NCBI GenBank assembly: GCA_944376805.1
Contig: CALWDX010000070.1
Coordinates: 1 to 64,000, forward strand
Origin: an uncultured Clostridia bacterium
GTDB lineage: Bacteria; Bacillota; Clostridia; Lachnospirales; CAG-274
Direction: 5' to 3'
Length of the DNA stretch: 64,000 nt
The notes under the pieces are model-generated. The model was not told the DNA's origin, did not search any database, and worked only from the letters and a program-made list of their open reading frames with translations. Position 1 is the first letter of the stretch, and each line of letters begins with the position of its first letter. Position numbers and translations under genes: made by a program. Below are positions 7,401 to 15,591 of this stretch, piece by piece.

Positions 7401-10126
7401 CAGGTGCAAACTTCAGTATAAGTATTATATCAGACGGTAATTCTAGTGGTACACACGGAACGACTATTGCAAATGTAATTACTAATCATAATGGTGTTGC
7501 AGTTGTTACAGGCTTAAAAGCAGGTGGCTACATTATTGAAGAAACAAAAGCACCAACAGGCTATGTTATGGTAGAGCAAGCTCAAACAGTATGGCTTAAT
7601 AAAGATGATACATCGGCAGTTACAGTAACTTTTGAAAATAGAAAAAATGCAGGGCTTGGCATTAAAAAAATGGATAGTATTACAAAAGATCCTTTAGCAG
7701 ACGCAATATTTAAAGTAACTGATAGCAAGGGGCAAGTTGTAGGAACAAGCAACGGACTATTTAGAACAGACGAAAAAGGTTTTATCCATATTCCAAACTT
7801 AACACTTGGAGCGTATGTTGTACAAGAAATACAAGCTCCAGACGGTTATGTTTTAGATAATACACCACAAACAGTCCATATTGAATATGGAAAGCTTCAT
7901 ACCCTTGAATTTTTTAATACTCCAAAAACTAGCATATTAATTAAAAAATATGATAGTGAAACTAGAGAGCCTTTAGCTAATGCTACATTTAAAGTAACAG
8001 ATAGTAAAAGACAAAATGTAGGCAATGGAAACGGTTTATTTACAACAAATGAAAATGGTACTATACTTGTGCCAAATCTTAAAAAAGGTACTTACATTGT
8101 AGAAGAGGTAAAAGCTCCTAATGGGTATCTTTTAAATAGTAAACCACAAGTTGTAGAAGTAGATAATGGAAAAGTTTATACTCTTGAATTTTTCAACCCT
8201 AAATATGATAGTTTAACTATTGTAAAATTAGATAGTGCTACAAAACAACCACTAGCTAATGCTTTAATAAAGGTTACAACTGTTGATGATAAATTTATCG
8301 GCGAATACAGGACAGATGAAACAGGTACTATTGTTGTAACAGGTTTAAAAGCTGGCACTTATAAAGTACAAGAAATACAAGCTCCTAATGGCTATGTACT
8401 TGATAATACTGTTAAACTTGTTCACTTAAAACAAGGCGAGCCACAAAAAGTAGAAATATTTAACTCTAAAAAAGCAGGTATCCAAATATTAAAAAGAGAT
8501 AGTAAAACTGCTAAACCACTTCAAGGTGCTAAATTTGAAGTACGCAAAGTAAACGGCGAGCTTATAGGAGCTAACTATATAACAGATAGTAACGGTATGA
8601 TTACTATTAATGGACTTGAGCAAGGTTGGTATACTGTTAAAGAAACAGTAGCCCCTAATGGATATGCTTTAAATAGTAATGTTCAAAATGTAGAAGTTAA
8701 GTCTGATAAATATACACAAATTGTATTTGAAAATGACAAGTTAGGTAGTATAAGACTTAAAAAGATTGATTATGTTACAAGAAAGCCTATACCTAATGTT
8801 AAATTTAAAATAACTAAAGAAAATGGCGAAAATGTAGGCGAATTTGTAACAGATAAATGGGGCGAAATTAACCTTATAAACAAACTTGAACCTGCTACAT
8901 ATCTAATTGAAGAAATGGCAGTACCAACAGGATATGCACTTGATAAAGGTGTAAGGAAAGTTAAAATTGATGTAGGTACTGAAACAATGGTTGAATGGGA
9001 AAACTACCCACTTGCTACTCTTGATTTGTTAAAAATAGATGAACGCACTAAAAAGCCTATATCTGGTGTCGAATTTGAATTATTAAATGCTAAAAAGCAA
9101 AGTATGGGTAAATTTACAACAGATAAAGACGGAAGAATCTATCTTGAAAGTAAGTTAGGACAAGGAACATACTATGTAAAAGAAACAAAAGCTAAAGAGG
9201 GTTACATTCCTAACGAGGGCGAAAAAATGATTGAACTTAAATGGGGTAAATCAACAGAAGTAGAATTTATTAATACTCCAATTTTTGGACAAATAGAAAT
9301 CCATAAAATAGGCTCAAAAAATAATCAAATAACAGGACAATTAGATGGAGATAATTTAAAAGGTGCTGAATTTACAGTATATGAAAAAGCTACTGGTAAA
9401 GAAGTAACAAGAGTTGTTACTAATTACAACGGGATAGCTAGAACAGAAGAATTGCCTTACGGCGAATACATTGTGAAAGAAACAAAAGCACCAGCTTATT
9501 ATGTACTTAATGAACAAGAGTTTGAAGTAAGTATAAAAGAAAATAAAGAAGTTATTAAGTTAGAAGTAGAAAATAAATCAGTTGACTTAAAAACTGGTGG
9601 AGAAAAATCAACAGTTAAAGAAACTAAAGCTGGAGATATAATAAGATATGACTTTAATAATCTTCAAAATTTATCAAGTGTACCTTTAGATGAATTTTAT
9701 ATACACGAAAGTTTACCAAATGCTATAACAGTACAAAGAATATTTACAGGTACATTTAATCAAAATATGAAATATAAAATTACTTATAAAACTAATAAAA
9801 ATAATCAATTTAAAATTCTTCAAGACAACTTATTTACAGACAGAGTATATGAAATAGACTTAACTAAAGGCTTACAAAAAGATGAATATATTACAGATTT
9901 AAAATATGAGTTTGATAGAGTAGGCGTAGGCTTTAGGGAAGTGGAAAAACCATTTATCTATGCAAAAGTAAATAGTAATGTTAAGAAAAATGAACAATTT
10001 ACTAATATACTTACAGTTGGTGGTAAATATGATATGCAAACAGTAAAACACGAAGATAGATTTACAACAACAGTAATAAGCACAACACCAACATTTGATG
10101 GTAAATTGCCTAAAACAGGTTATTAA
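4433..10126 (+). CDS. Giant SpaA/Cna_B-repeat surface adhesin ending in LPKTGY
   Basis: The 1,897-residue protein has a signal peptide (to about residue 40), an Asn/Thr-rich spacer, a thioester-type adhesin domain (about 130-480; Cys in VAYCISPF), then 13 Cna_B/SpaA-like repeats of about 85-100 residues. Each repeat opens with patterns such as LKIKKVDAITGQPLEGA and contains an E-x-APNGY segment; Lys, Glu and Asn are placed as for intramolecular isopeptide bonds. A final domain of about 190 residues precedes LPKTGY and the stop. Usual sorting signals continue with a hydrophobic stretch and basic tail, and both are absent here. In the thioester domain the usual Gln of the TQ motif appears to be Leu (YYATLIAMEHLIF). 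It probably mediates attachment to surfaces or mating partners. Confidence 0.9.
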   Translation: MQQKNIEKRIVAFILSFFMIFSNIINVFGYEWDLEIPPIINSNDDIVINGSDNITDDTVIINSNPNTDNNLGKNNNINNNTINTNIETTEKSDTNVKLLKESFNSETGLTVKVPILPTIQPKTLKNGDKTLTLVGGDKGADASVSFKGDESGATNHALIDYITRENNDPNAVAYCISPFYAGAKENGRTTVKVDSNLTATDRQLLGIAVAGYPHNKYNVAGYNDLTEEDKYYATLIAMEHLIFQKTGEYKNKKGVKFNGDHWNTTRWFPTKSNDANAQKIINVAKEIYAKGMDNHYDETKGIATINFKDNNKNDGTMKVNRDTYKLTITLNSDIEYSHALLQFDDPKIKQWATGDTKIQFYDGVDEKGTRLNWGTHQIDGQQYEGILIQKPSRKTDTITIVLDKATADSVITSNKYTVDYTAKFFGGGMQVGYKTRNTNSTLQDYVAITTGNATARNSISWIKNSTVESSTETTTATTTTRTEKGGLKILKYNAKTNELVPGAIFKIRGISQGVYDFNVQIQASNSAEIPLPNGGKAVCKDGVIEISNINVGTYEITEITPPPNFDLALGQNSQTVQVESQQDATLYPQVRFMNNPYGSLKIKKVDAITGQPLEGAVLKVSNPLFNYEQEFTTGADGTITINNLKQGSYEIKEVKAPNGYILSNETKVAILKWGEETTITYENQPKTSLQITKIDSETGAKLNGARFKLKHTTSGTEYFTDETVDGVATTTDLVTGIYILTEIQAPNGYILDKTERTIVIENNRVNEITIKNSKKPSLKVIKRDIETKAPLQGAKFEIYRAENNTVQGLIEKVGEYFTNQQGEINLDTLDYGWYCIKEVQVPNGYLLSEDNTKFVFLEPNQTGAKTVEVIFENHKKPNLTINKVGSVGKEPLQGAKFSLFYATTQSGAVTKVGDYVTDERGKIEIPTGTLKEGWYKLQETEAPQGYEIQGTGTYEFYLKAGESKEITVENVAKNAIVIKKVDADTGEPLAGANFSISIISDGNSSGTHGTTIANVITNHNGVAVVTGLKAGGYIIEETKAPTGYVMVEQAQTVWLNKDDTSAVTVTFENRKNAGLGIKKMDSITKDPLADAIFKVTDSKGQVVGTSNGLFRTDEKGFIHIPNLTLGAYVVQEIQAPDGYVLDNTPQTVHIEYGKLHTLEFFNTPKTSILIKKYDSETREPLANATFKVTDSKRQNVGNGNGLFTTNENGTILVPNLKKGTYIVEEVKAPNGYLLNSKPQVVEVDNGKVYTLEFFNPKYDSLTIVKLDSATKQPLANALIKVTTVDDKFIGEYRTDETGTIVVTGLKAGTYKVQEIQAPNGYVLDNTVKLVHLKQGEPQKVEIFNSKKAGIQILKRDSKTAKPLQGAKFEVRKVNGELIGANYITDSNGMITINGLEQGWYTVKETVAPNGYALNSNVQNVEVKSDKYTQIVFENDKLGSIRLKKIDYVTRKPIPNVKFKITKENGENVGEFVTDKWGEINLINKLEPATYLIEEMAVPTGYALDKGVRKVKIDVGTETMVEWENYPLATLDLLKIDERTKKPISGVEFELLNAKKQSMGKFTTDKDGRIYLESKLGQGTYYVKETKAKEGYIPNEGEKMIELKWGKSTEVEFINTPIFGQIEIHKIGSKNNQITGQLDGDNLKGAEFTVYEKATGKEVTRVVTNYNGIARTEELPYGEYIVKETKAPAYYVLNEQEFEVSIKENKEVIKLEVENKSVDLKTGGEKSTVKETKAGDIIRYDFNNLQNLSSVPLDEFYIHESLPNAITVQRIFTGTFNQNMKYKITYKTNKNNQFKILQDNLFTDRVYEIDLTKGLQKDEYITDLKYEFDRVGVGFREVEKPFIYAKVNSNVKKNEQFTNILTVGGKYDMQTVKHEDRFTTTVISTTPTFDGKLPKTGY

Positions 10127-10132
10127 TAAATT

Positions 10133-10163
10133 AAAAGGCTAGAAAAATTTTTTCTAGCCTTTT
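10133..10163. terminator. Bidirectional terminator between adhesin and XRE gene
   Basis: AAAAGGCTAGAAAAA pairs with TTTTTCTAGCCTTTT. Both arms carry the A/T runs needed to stop transcription from either side. Confidence 0.8.
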
Positions 10164-10173
10164 ATAACACTAT

Positions 10174-10500
10174 TTATTTACCTTTTGTTATTTTATCTAA
10201 ACATATCAAAATACTTTCAACATCTTCATAGTGGTTATTATCTTTTAAAAGATTATATATTCTATTTTCAGAATTTAAAATACGTAAATTACCAAATAGC
10301 AAATAATCAGATGAAATATTAAATGTATCACATATTTTATATAAAGTTTCAATAGACATACCTTTTTTACCGTTTTCAATTTCTGCTAGAAATTGAGGAG
10401 ATATATTTATCTTTTCAGAAAAGCTCTCCCTAGTTAAATTGAGTTTTTGACGTTGTGTTTTTATTCTCTCGCCTATACTAATATTTGAAAAATTTTTCAA
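10174..10500 (-). CDS. XRE-family transcriptional regulator (module 1)
   Basis: The short regulator has an N-terminal helix-turn-helix (ERIKTQRQKLNLTRESFSEK, then PQFLAEIENGKKGMSIETL) of the Cro/C1 type and a small C-terminal region. I chose the TTG at 10498-10500: it lies about six bases after GGAGTG, whereas the GTG three codons upstream overlaps that binding site. The same arrangement recurs in the second XRE gene (13709-14044). It is divergent from a SLOG-family gene (10650), so it probably controls that promoter and its own. The ligand or inducer is unknown. Confidence 0.8.
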   Translation of the reverse strand: MKNFSNISIGERIKTQRQKLNLTRESFSEKINISPQFLAEIENGKKGMSIETLYKICDTFNISSDYLLFGNLRILNSENRIYNLLKDNNHYEDVESILICLDKITKGK

Positions 10501-10592
10501 AAAAATCACTCCGTTTACAGTTTAATGTTTTAATTTTAAATGTATTAATAAATTTATTAAATAAGCTATAAGATTATAATATAAGCTAATAG

Positions 10593-10621
10593 TTGATTTT
10601 AGTTTTAAGTTGTAGTATTAT
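10593..10621 (+). promoter_or_regulatory. Promoter for the first SLOG gene and VirB4 operon
   Basis: TTGATT (10593-10598) and TATTAT (10616-10621) have a 17-base spacer, 29 bases before the ATG at 10650. It faces away from the XRE gene at 10174-10500, the likely regulator. Confidence 0.5.
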
Positions 10622-10649
10622 TAAAACAAAAATTTATAGGAGAAAAATT

Positions 10650-11189
10650 ATGATATATAAAAGTTGTTGTTTTACAGGACATAGAAATATATTAGAAAAA
10701 GACTATAATAATATTTATAATTTAATTAAAAATTGTATAGAAAATCTTATATTAGAACAAAATGTTGTGTATTTTAAGGTTGGTGGTGCAATAGGCTTTG
10801 ATACTATATGCTCATTATGTATTTTAGAGTTAAAGAAAAAATACTCAGATATAAAGTTAATTTTAATATTACCTTGTAAAAATCAACATTTAAAATGGAA
10901 TGAAAAAGACAAAGAATTATATAATATAGTATTAGAAAATGCAGATAAAATTATGTATGTATCTGAAGAATACACAAAAGATTGTATGCTAAAAAGAAAC
11001 GACAAACTTTTAGAAAATAGTGATTATTGTATATGTTATTTAAGAGAAAAAACTATAAGAGGAGGAACGCTTTATACATTTAATCGTGCTAAAGATAAAA
11101 ATATAAAAATATATAACATAAATGATTATTTGAAGTATATTAATTTTAATCTACTTTTTTATTTTAAGGAGGAAAAATGGAAACATTAA
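10650..11189 (+). CDS. SLOG-family (DUF1273/YpsA-like) nucleotide-binding protein, module 1
   Basis: The 179-residue protein has a Rossmann-like layout: YKSCCFTGHRN at the N-terminus (the TGHR motif of SLOG/DUF1273 proteins), KVGGAIGFDTIC as the second loop, and ILPCKNQHLKWNEKDKELY followed by SEEYTKDCMLKRN. The ATG at 10650 has a GGAG site; an upstream TTG in the same frame has none. SLOG proteins bind nucleotide-derived ligands or nucleic acids (DprA and LOG are relatives), often as sensors. It is divergent from an XRE regulator and overlaps the next gene by 13 bases, linking it to the VirB4 operon. A sensing role for transfer or phage stress is inference. Confidence 0.75.
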   Translation: MIYKSCCFTGHRNILEKDYNNIYNLIKNCIENLILEQNVVYFKVGGAIGFDTICSLCILELKKKYSDIKLILILPCKNQHLKWNEKDKELYNIVLENADKIMYVSEEYTKDCMLKRNDKLLENSDYCICYLREKTIRGGTLYTFNRAKDKNIKIYNINDYLKYINFNLLFYFKEEKWKH

Positions 11190-11860
11190 TAGTACCAATA
11201 ATAATATTAACAAGTGTAATTATAGGTGGAAGTATTTTGATACTTTACATAAATAATTCTACAAATAAAAAATATAAAGATGAACAAGACTTTGATAAGG
11301 AAACAGCCCAAGAATTTATAAATATAAAAGATATAAATGATAAGTATTTATATACTAATGAGGGTAATATAATGATGTATTTAAGGATAGACAGTATAAG
11401 TATAGATTTATATAGTAAAAGTGAAAAAGAAGCCTTGATGAAATCTTTAACGGCAGAGTTATCTGAAATACAATACCCTTTTAAATTTATAGCAGTATCA
11501 AGACCTGTTGATATAAGTCCTATCATATCAAATATGCAAGAAATGATAAAGTTTTCTAATGATAACCAAAAAGAATTATTAAAGAAAGAGATTATTGAAA
11601 TGAACAATTTTGCATTAAGTGGAGATATAGTAGAAAGGCAATTTTATTTAGTTATATGGGAAAAATATCAAGAGGGCATTGAAAAAGAAATATACAGGAA
11701 AGCTATGTTACTTTCAGAAAAGTTTACTATAAACAATATAGGTTGTGAAATATTAAATCAAAGGGAAATAATGAGATTTATCAATTTAATAAATAACCCT
11801 TACTATGCACATTTAGAAGATAGTGATTTTACAAAAGATATACCAATAATACAAGATTAA
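11177..11860 (+). CDS. Membrane-anchored conjugation protein with VirB4 N-domain-like region
   Basis: This 227-residue protein has one N-terminal membrane segment (residues 4-24), a charged linker, and a soluble domain (about 50-200) with YLYTNEGNIMMYLRID and PFKFIAVSRPVDIS, which resembles the N-terminal domain of VirB4/TraC-type proteins. No Walker motifs are present. It overlaps the SLOG gene by 13 bases and ends ten bases before the VirB4 ATPase gene, indicating one operon. It probably forms part of the type IV secretion channel at the membrane. The family link is tentative. Confidence 0.6.
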   Translation: METLIVPIIILTSVIIGGSILILYINNSTNKKYKDEQDFDKETAQEFINIKDINDKYLYTNEGNIMMYLRIDSISIDLYSKSEKEALMKSLTAELSEIQYPFKFIAVSRPVDISPIISNMQEMIKFSNDNQKELLKKEIIEMNNFALSGDIVERQFYLVIWEKYQEGIEKEIYRKAMLLSEKFTINNIGCEILNQREIMRFINLINNPYYAHLEDSDFTKDIPIIQD

Positions 11861-11870
11861 GGAGAATAAA

Positions 11871-13691
11871 ATGACTAAAAAAATAAATATAAAAAACAAG
11901 AAAAAACAAACTAACCCAATGCTTGATATATTAACACCAATAGGTTTAAGGTTTAATAAAAATACTTTACATATAGGAGAAAGTTTTACAAAAATTTATG
12001 GTATTATAAAGTATCCTAACAAGGTAAAAAGCGAATGGTTATCTAAAATAACAAATATACCTAATACAGTTGTAACAATAGGTATAAAGCCAGTTGATAA
12101 TACAAACTTAATAACGGCTATATCAAGAAATATTACATACGATAGGAGTTTAGCAGAATCTTCAAAAGATGCTTTGACTAGACAAAGGGCAGAAAAATCA
12201 GCAGAAGATGGAGAAAAAATAATTGCACAAATAGATAGGGAAAATGAAACAGTAGCACTTATGACTATTTGTGTAGCTACAATGTCAAGGGAGGAGCAAG
12301 ATTTTAAGAGAGTTTGTAGACGTTCAGAAAGTATAATAAGTGTGTTAAAATGTAAAATGAGAGCTATACCTAACTTACAAAAGGAATTATTTAAACACAT
12401 TTACCCTACTTTTACTAATAAGGAAAAAATAGAAAATATATTACAGAAAATAGTACCTATATCAACATTTGTAGGTGGCTTTCCTTTTGCTAGAAGTGGC
12501 TTTAATGATGGTTCTGGTTATTATTTAGGGGTAGATAGTAATGGAGGACTTGTTATAACAGATATATGGAAAAGAGAAAGCGATAGGACAAATTCAAACA
12601 TTGTAATAATGGGGAATAGTGGTGTTGGTAAATCTACTGTTATAAAACACTTAATAATTAGTGAATATATGAATAATACTAAAATAATTTGTATAGACCC
12701 AGAGTCCGAATATAAAGACTTATGCAAAAATTTAGGTGGAAACCTTATAAATGCAGTTGGTGGAACAAAAGGAAAAATAAATCCATTGCAAATAAGACCA
12801 CTTCCTAAAGATGATGAGGACGAAACAGACAAGCTATTTAAAGAAGATAATGGTATAAACGATTTAGCATTACATATAAAAAATTTAGAAATATTTTTTA
12901 GTTTATATAATAGCTCTTTAACAGATATGCAAATGGCTATTTTAAAAAATATGTTGGTTAAGTTATATAAAAATTTTGGTATAGACTGGAATACAGATGT
13001 ATCAAGGTTAAATTCAGAAGATTTTCCTACATTTAAAGATTTATATAATCTAATAGTAGAAGAATTAAAAATAAGCAAAAATAATGTACTATTAGAAATA
13101 TCTATTTTATTATCAGATATAGCTAATGGTAGTGATAGCTTTATATGGAATGGACATACAACAGTTGAAGATAATTCTAACTTTATATGTTTTGATACAA
13201 ACGGCTTACAAGGTACATCAGATAGTGTGAAAAGGACACAATATTTTAATATACTTACTTATTGCTGGGAAAAGATATGTAAAAATAGAAATGAAAAAAT
13301 AATGCTAATATGTGATGAAAGCTATTTAATGATAGATGAAAAAGTACCTCAATCACTTGTGTATTTAAGAAATATGATGAAAAGAGTTAGAAAGTATGAG
13401 GGAAGTTTGGCAGTAATATCACATAGTGTAGTAGATTTTTTAAGTGATAACATAAAACAATATGGACAAGCACTTTTGGATATACCAACCTATAAAATAC
13501 TTATGGGAACAGATGGACAAAACTTAAAAGAAACAACTAAACTATATGATTTAACAGAAGCAGAGCAAGATTTACTACTAGCTAAAAAACGAGGACACGC
13601 CTTGTTTATGGCTGGAGCAAAAAGGTTACATATAAACTTTACAATACCAGAGTATAAGCTTGAATATATGGGCAAGAGTGGTGGAAGATAA
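11871..13691 (+). CDS. virB4: VirB4/TraE-type conjugation ATPase
   Basis: The 606-residue protein has a VirB4-like N-terminal domain and a C-terminal P-loop ATPase domain with Walker A GNSGVGKST (about residue 247) and Walker B IMLICDESYLMID (about residue 478), followed by RNMMKRVRKYEGSLAVISH, typical of the VirB4/TraC group. It powers substrate transfer or assembly of the type IV secretion apparatus on the cytoplasmic face of the membrane. The start ATG follows AAGGAG. It is the last gene of the operon begun at 10650 and is followed by a bidirectional terminator. It is the clearest conjugation gene of the window. Confidence 0.92.
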   Translation: MTKKINIKNKKKQTNPMLDILTPIGLRFNKNTLHIGESFTKIYGIIKYPNKVKSEWLSKITNIPNTVVTIGIKPVDNTNLITAISRNITYDRSLAESSKDALTRQRAEKSAEDGEKIIAQIDRENETVALMTICVATMSREEQDFKRVCRRSESIISVLKCKMRAIPNLQKELFKHIYPTFTNKEKIENILQKIVPISTFVGGFPFARSGFNDGSGYYLGVDSNGGLVITDIWKRESDRTNSNIVIMGNSGVGKSTVIKHLIISEYMNNTKIICIDPESEYKDLCKNLGGNLINAVGGTKGKINPLQIRPLPKDDEDETDKLFKEDNGINDLALHIKNLEIFFSLYNSSLTDMQMAILKNMLVKLYKNFGIDWNTDVSRLNSEDFPTFKDLYNLIVEELKISKNNVLLEISILLSDIANGSDSFIWNGHTTVEDNSNFICFDTNGLQGTSDSVKRTQYFNILTYCWEKICKNRNEKIMLICDESYLMIDEKVPQSLVYLRNMMKRVRKYEGSLAVISHSVVDFLSDNIKQYGQALLDIPTYKILMGTDGQNLKETTKLYDLTEAEQDLLLAKKRGHALFMAGAKRLHINFTIPEYKLEYMGKSGGR

Positions 13692-13724
13692 AAGTTAAGA
13701 TTTATAAACTAACTTTTATCTTTT
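13687..13724. terminator. Bidirectional terminator between virB4 and the second XRE gene
   Basis: GATAAAAGTTA pairs with TAACTTTTATC around a 12-base loop. The stem overlaps the 3' ends of both convergent genes. Confidence 0.65.
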
Positions 13725-14044
13725 GTTTCAAGTAGAAAGTTTATAAATTCTTTAATTATTTTTAGCTTTTCTTCGTCATAGTCAGAAACTTTACTAAATA
13801 AGTTATCTAGCTTAATATCATTATTATCAACAGACTTAAATATAAGACTATCAATAGATATATTTAATACATTTGATATATTTATTAGCGTTTCAAAAGA
13901 TGGAGCATTTATTCCATTTTCAAGTTTTACATAATGACTATAAGAAATATCTAATTTTTCACATAGCTTTTCTTGAGTAAAGCCGAGTTGTTTTCTTCTT
14001 GTCTTTAAATTTTTAGAAAAGTTATTAATATAATTTTTATACAA
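13709..14044 (-). CDS. XRE-family transcriptional regulator (module 2)
   Basis: An N-terminal Cro/C1-type helix-turn-helix (KNLKTRRKQLGFTQEKLCEK, then SHYVKLENGINAPSFETL) is followed by a short C-terminal tail. A longer frame begins at 14104, but a full GGAGGTG site lies about six bases before TTG 14042-14044, making that the likely start. The stretch upstream would encode an implausible hydrophobic leader. It is divergent from a second SLOG-like gene (14198), repeating the arrangement at 10174/10650. It probably represses that promoter. Confidence 0.8.
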   Translation of the reverse strand: MYKNYINNFSKNLKTRRKQLGFTQEKLCEKLDISYSHYVKLENGINAPSFETLINISNVLNISIDSLIFKSVDNNDIKLDNLFSKVSDYDEEKLKIIKEFINFLLETKDKS

Positions 14045-14119
14045 AAATATCACCTCCATTAATATATAAAATGGTATTATAAAACAAATATAAATCACAT
14101 ACAATTAAAATGAAAATAT

Positions 14120-14148
14120 TTGCACTCAAAAGGAAATTAATATATAAT
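14120..14148 (+). promoter_or_regulatory. Strong SigA-type promoter for the second SLOG gene
   Basis: TTGCAC (14120-14125) and a perfect TATAAT (14143-14148) are spaced by 17 bases, 49 bases before the ATG at 14198. It lies in the divergent region shared with the XRE gene. Confidence 0.65.
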
Positions 14149-14197
14149 AGATTATAATTAAACTTTTATTATTTGTTTTGAAAGAAGGAATTATACA

Positions 14198-14728
14198 ATG
14201 AGAGATTTTAAAATATATGGTATTTTAGGAATTGAATTAGATGACTTATTAGAAGATGAATATGGAGAAGATAGACATAAAAAATTAATATCAAAATTAA
14301 TAGATATAATGCTTGAAATTTATTTTAATTATGAAACGAGGGCATTTATAACAAACTGTGAATTAGGCACAAGTTTATGGTGTGGAGAAATTATATCAAA
14401 TTTGTTAAAACATTTTCCTAAAGAAATATATTTATACAGTATATTACCATTCAAAAATAGAGAAAACAGTTGGACTGTTAAATACCAGAAAAGATATAAA
14501 AATCTACTTAAAAAGTGTAATGTAAAGGCATATTTAGAAGAAGAATATAAACAAGATTGCTTTAAGGAAGTAAATAATGAAATAATAAATAATTCTAATA
14601 CTATTTTTGCTGTTTGCAATTTAAAAAATATTTATAAATTAAATGAATTACTAGATATAGCTTTACAAAAAAATAAACCTTTAATTTTATTAGACACAGA
14701 AACATTAAAAACTATTAATTTTTATTAA
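14198..14728 (+). CDS. SLOG-family (YpsA-like) protein, module 2, diverged
   Basis: The 176-residue protein aligns by eye with the SLOG protein at 10650: ILPFKNRENSWTVKYQKRY matches ILPCKNQHLKWNEKDKELY, and EEEYKQDCFKEVNNEIINNS matches SEEYTKDCMLKRNDKLLENS. NCELGTSLWCGEI fits the YpsA-like second loop. The N-terminal TGHR motif is replaced by YGILGIELDD, so ligand binding may differ. It has its own promoter and a divergent XRE regulator. The presence of two related modules on both sides of the conjugation ATPase suggests duplication and divergence of a sensing unit. Function unknown. Confidence 0.65.
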   Translation: MRDFKIYGILGIELDDLLEDEYGEDRHKKLISKLIDIMLEIYFNYETRAFITNCELGTSLWCGEIISNLLKHFPKEIYLYSILPFKNRENSWTVKYQKRYKNLLKKCNVKAYLEEEYKQDCFKEVNNEIINNSNTIFAVCNLKNIYKLNELLDIALQKNKPLILLDTETLKTINFY

Positions 14729-14758
14729 ATTATAATATTAAAAAGGGGGAATTAATTA

Positions 14759-15565
14759 TTGAAAGAATTAGCAATAAAAATATTAATTCAATTAACAATA
14801 AGTGAAGAAAAAAGGAAAAAGGCTTTAATATTTATAGTGTCTATTGTTACAGGGCTATTAATGTTAATAGCCTTTTTTTTATACTTAATAACAAATCCTT
14901 TGGATATGTTTAAAGAATTTATTTTTGGAGATGAAATATTAGCAATAGAGCAATTTCAAAAAGATTATGGATATAACCAAACGATAGGTATTTATGATAA
15001 AGACTACATAGACGCCGAAGGGCAAGAATATGGCGATATAGTTTTTACTGATAGTGCAGTAAATGTAGTTTATTTCAATCAACTAGATGAAAAGTATAAA
15101 AATCAGTTGTATGGAGTGGATAAAGTTGGCACCCACGGTTGTGGGCCAACATCTATGGCTATTGTAGTATCTAGTTTAACAGGACAAATTTATGACCCTA
15201 TTTATATGTGTAACTGGAGCGTTGAAAATGGATATTATGCTAAAGGGAGTGGTTCTTATCATAGCTTAATACCAAACTGTGCAAAGGCTTTTGGTTTAAA
15301 TGTAGAGGGGTTAGGAAATGATAAGGGGAAGGTTGTAGATGCCCTTAATAATGGTAAATTAGTAGTAGCTTTAATGAGTAAAGGGACATTTACAAATAGT
15401 GGACACTTTATCGTATTAAGAGGAATAACAAGTGATGGTAAAATACTTGTAGCAGACCCAGCAAGTTACAAAAGGAGTAAACAATCATTTGATATAGACT
15501 TAATAATGAATGAAGCTAGAAAAGGTGCTGGTGCTGGTGGAGCTTTTTGGAGTATATGGAATTAA
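14759..15565 (+). CDS. Membrane-anchored C39-like cysteine peptidase
   Basis: The 268-residue protein starts at TTG after AAGGGGGAATTAA. It has a membrane segment at about residues 22-44 and an extracytoplasmic C39-like papain-fold domain (about 95-268): catalytic Cys in GTHGCGPTSMA, His in SGHFIVLRG, and Asp in ADPAS. In Gram-positive ICEs, membrane-tethered cell-wall hydrolases or peptidases of this kind take part in passing the transfer apparatus through the wall; whether this one cleaves peptidoglycan or protein is not visible. The next gene starts 27 bases downstream. Confidence 0.75.
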   Translation: MKELAIKILIQLTISEEKRKKALIFIVSIVTGLLMLIAFFLYLITNPLDMFKEFIFGDEILAIEQFQKDYGYNQTIGIYDKDYIDAEGQEYGDIVFTDSAVNVVYFNQLDEKYKNQLYGVDKVGTHGCGPTSMAIVVSSLTGQIYDPIYMCNWSVENGYYAKGSGSYHSLIPNCAKAFGLNVEGLGNDKGKVVDALNNGKLVVALMSKGTFTNSGHFIVLRGITSDGKILVADPASYKRSKQSFDIDLIMNEARKGAGAGGAFWSIWN

Positions 15566-15591
15566 TTATTTATAATAAAGGAGATAAAATT

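Noticed and set aside
6200-9600. CRISPR-like regular repeats
   Set aside because: The periodicity of about 260-300 bases comes from the coding repeats of the adhesin; there are no short identical repeats with spacers.
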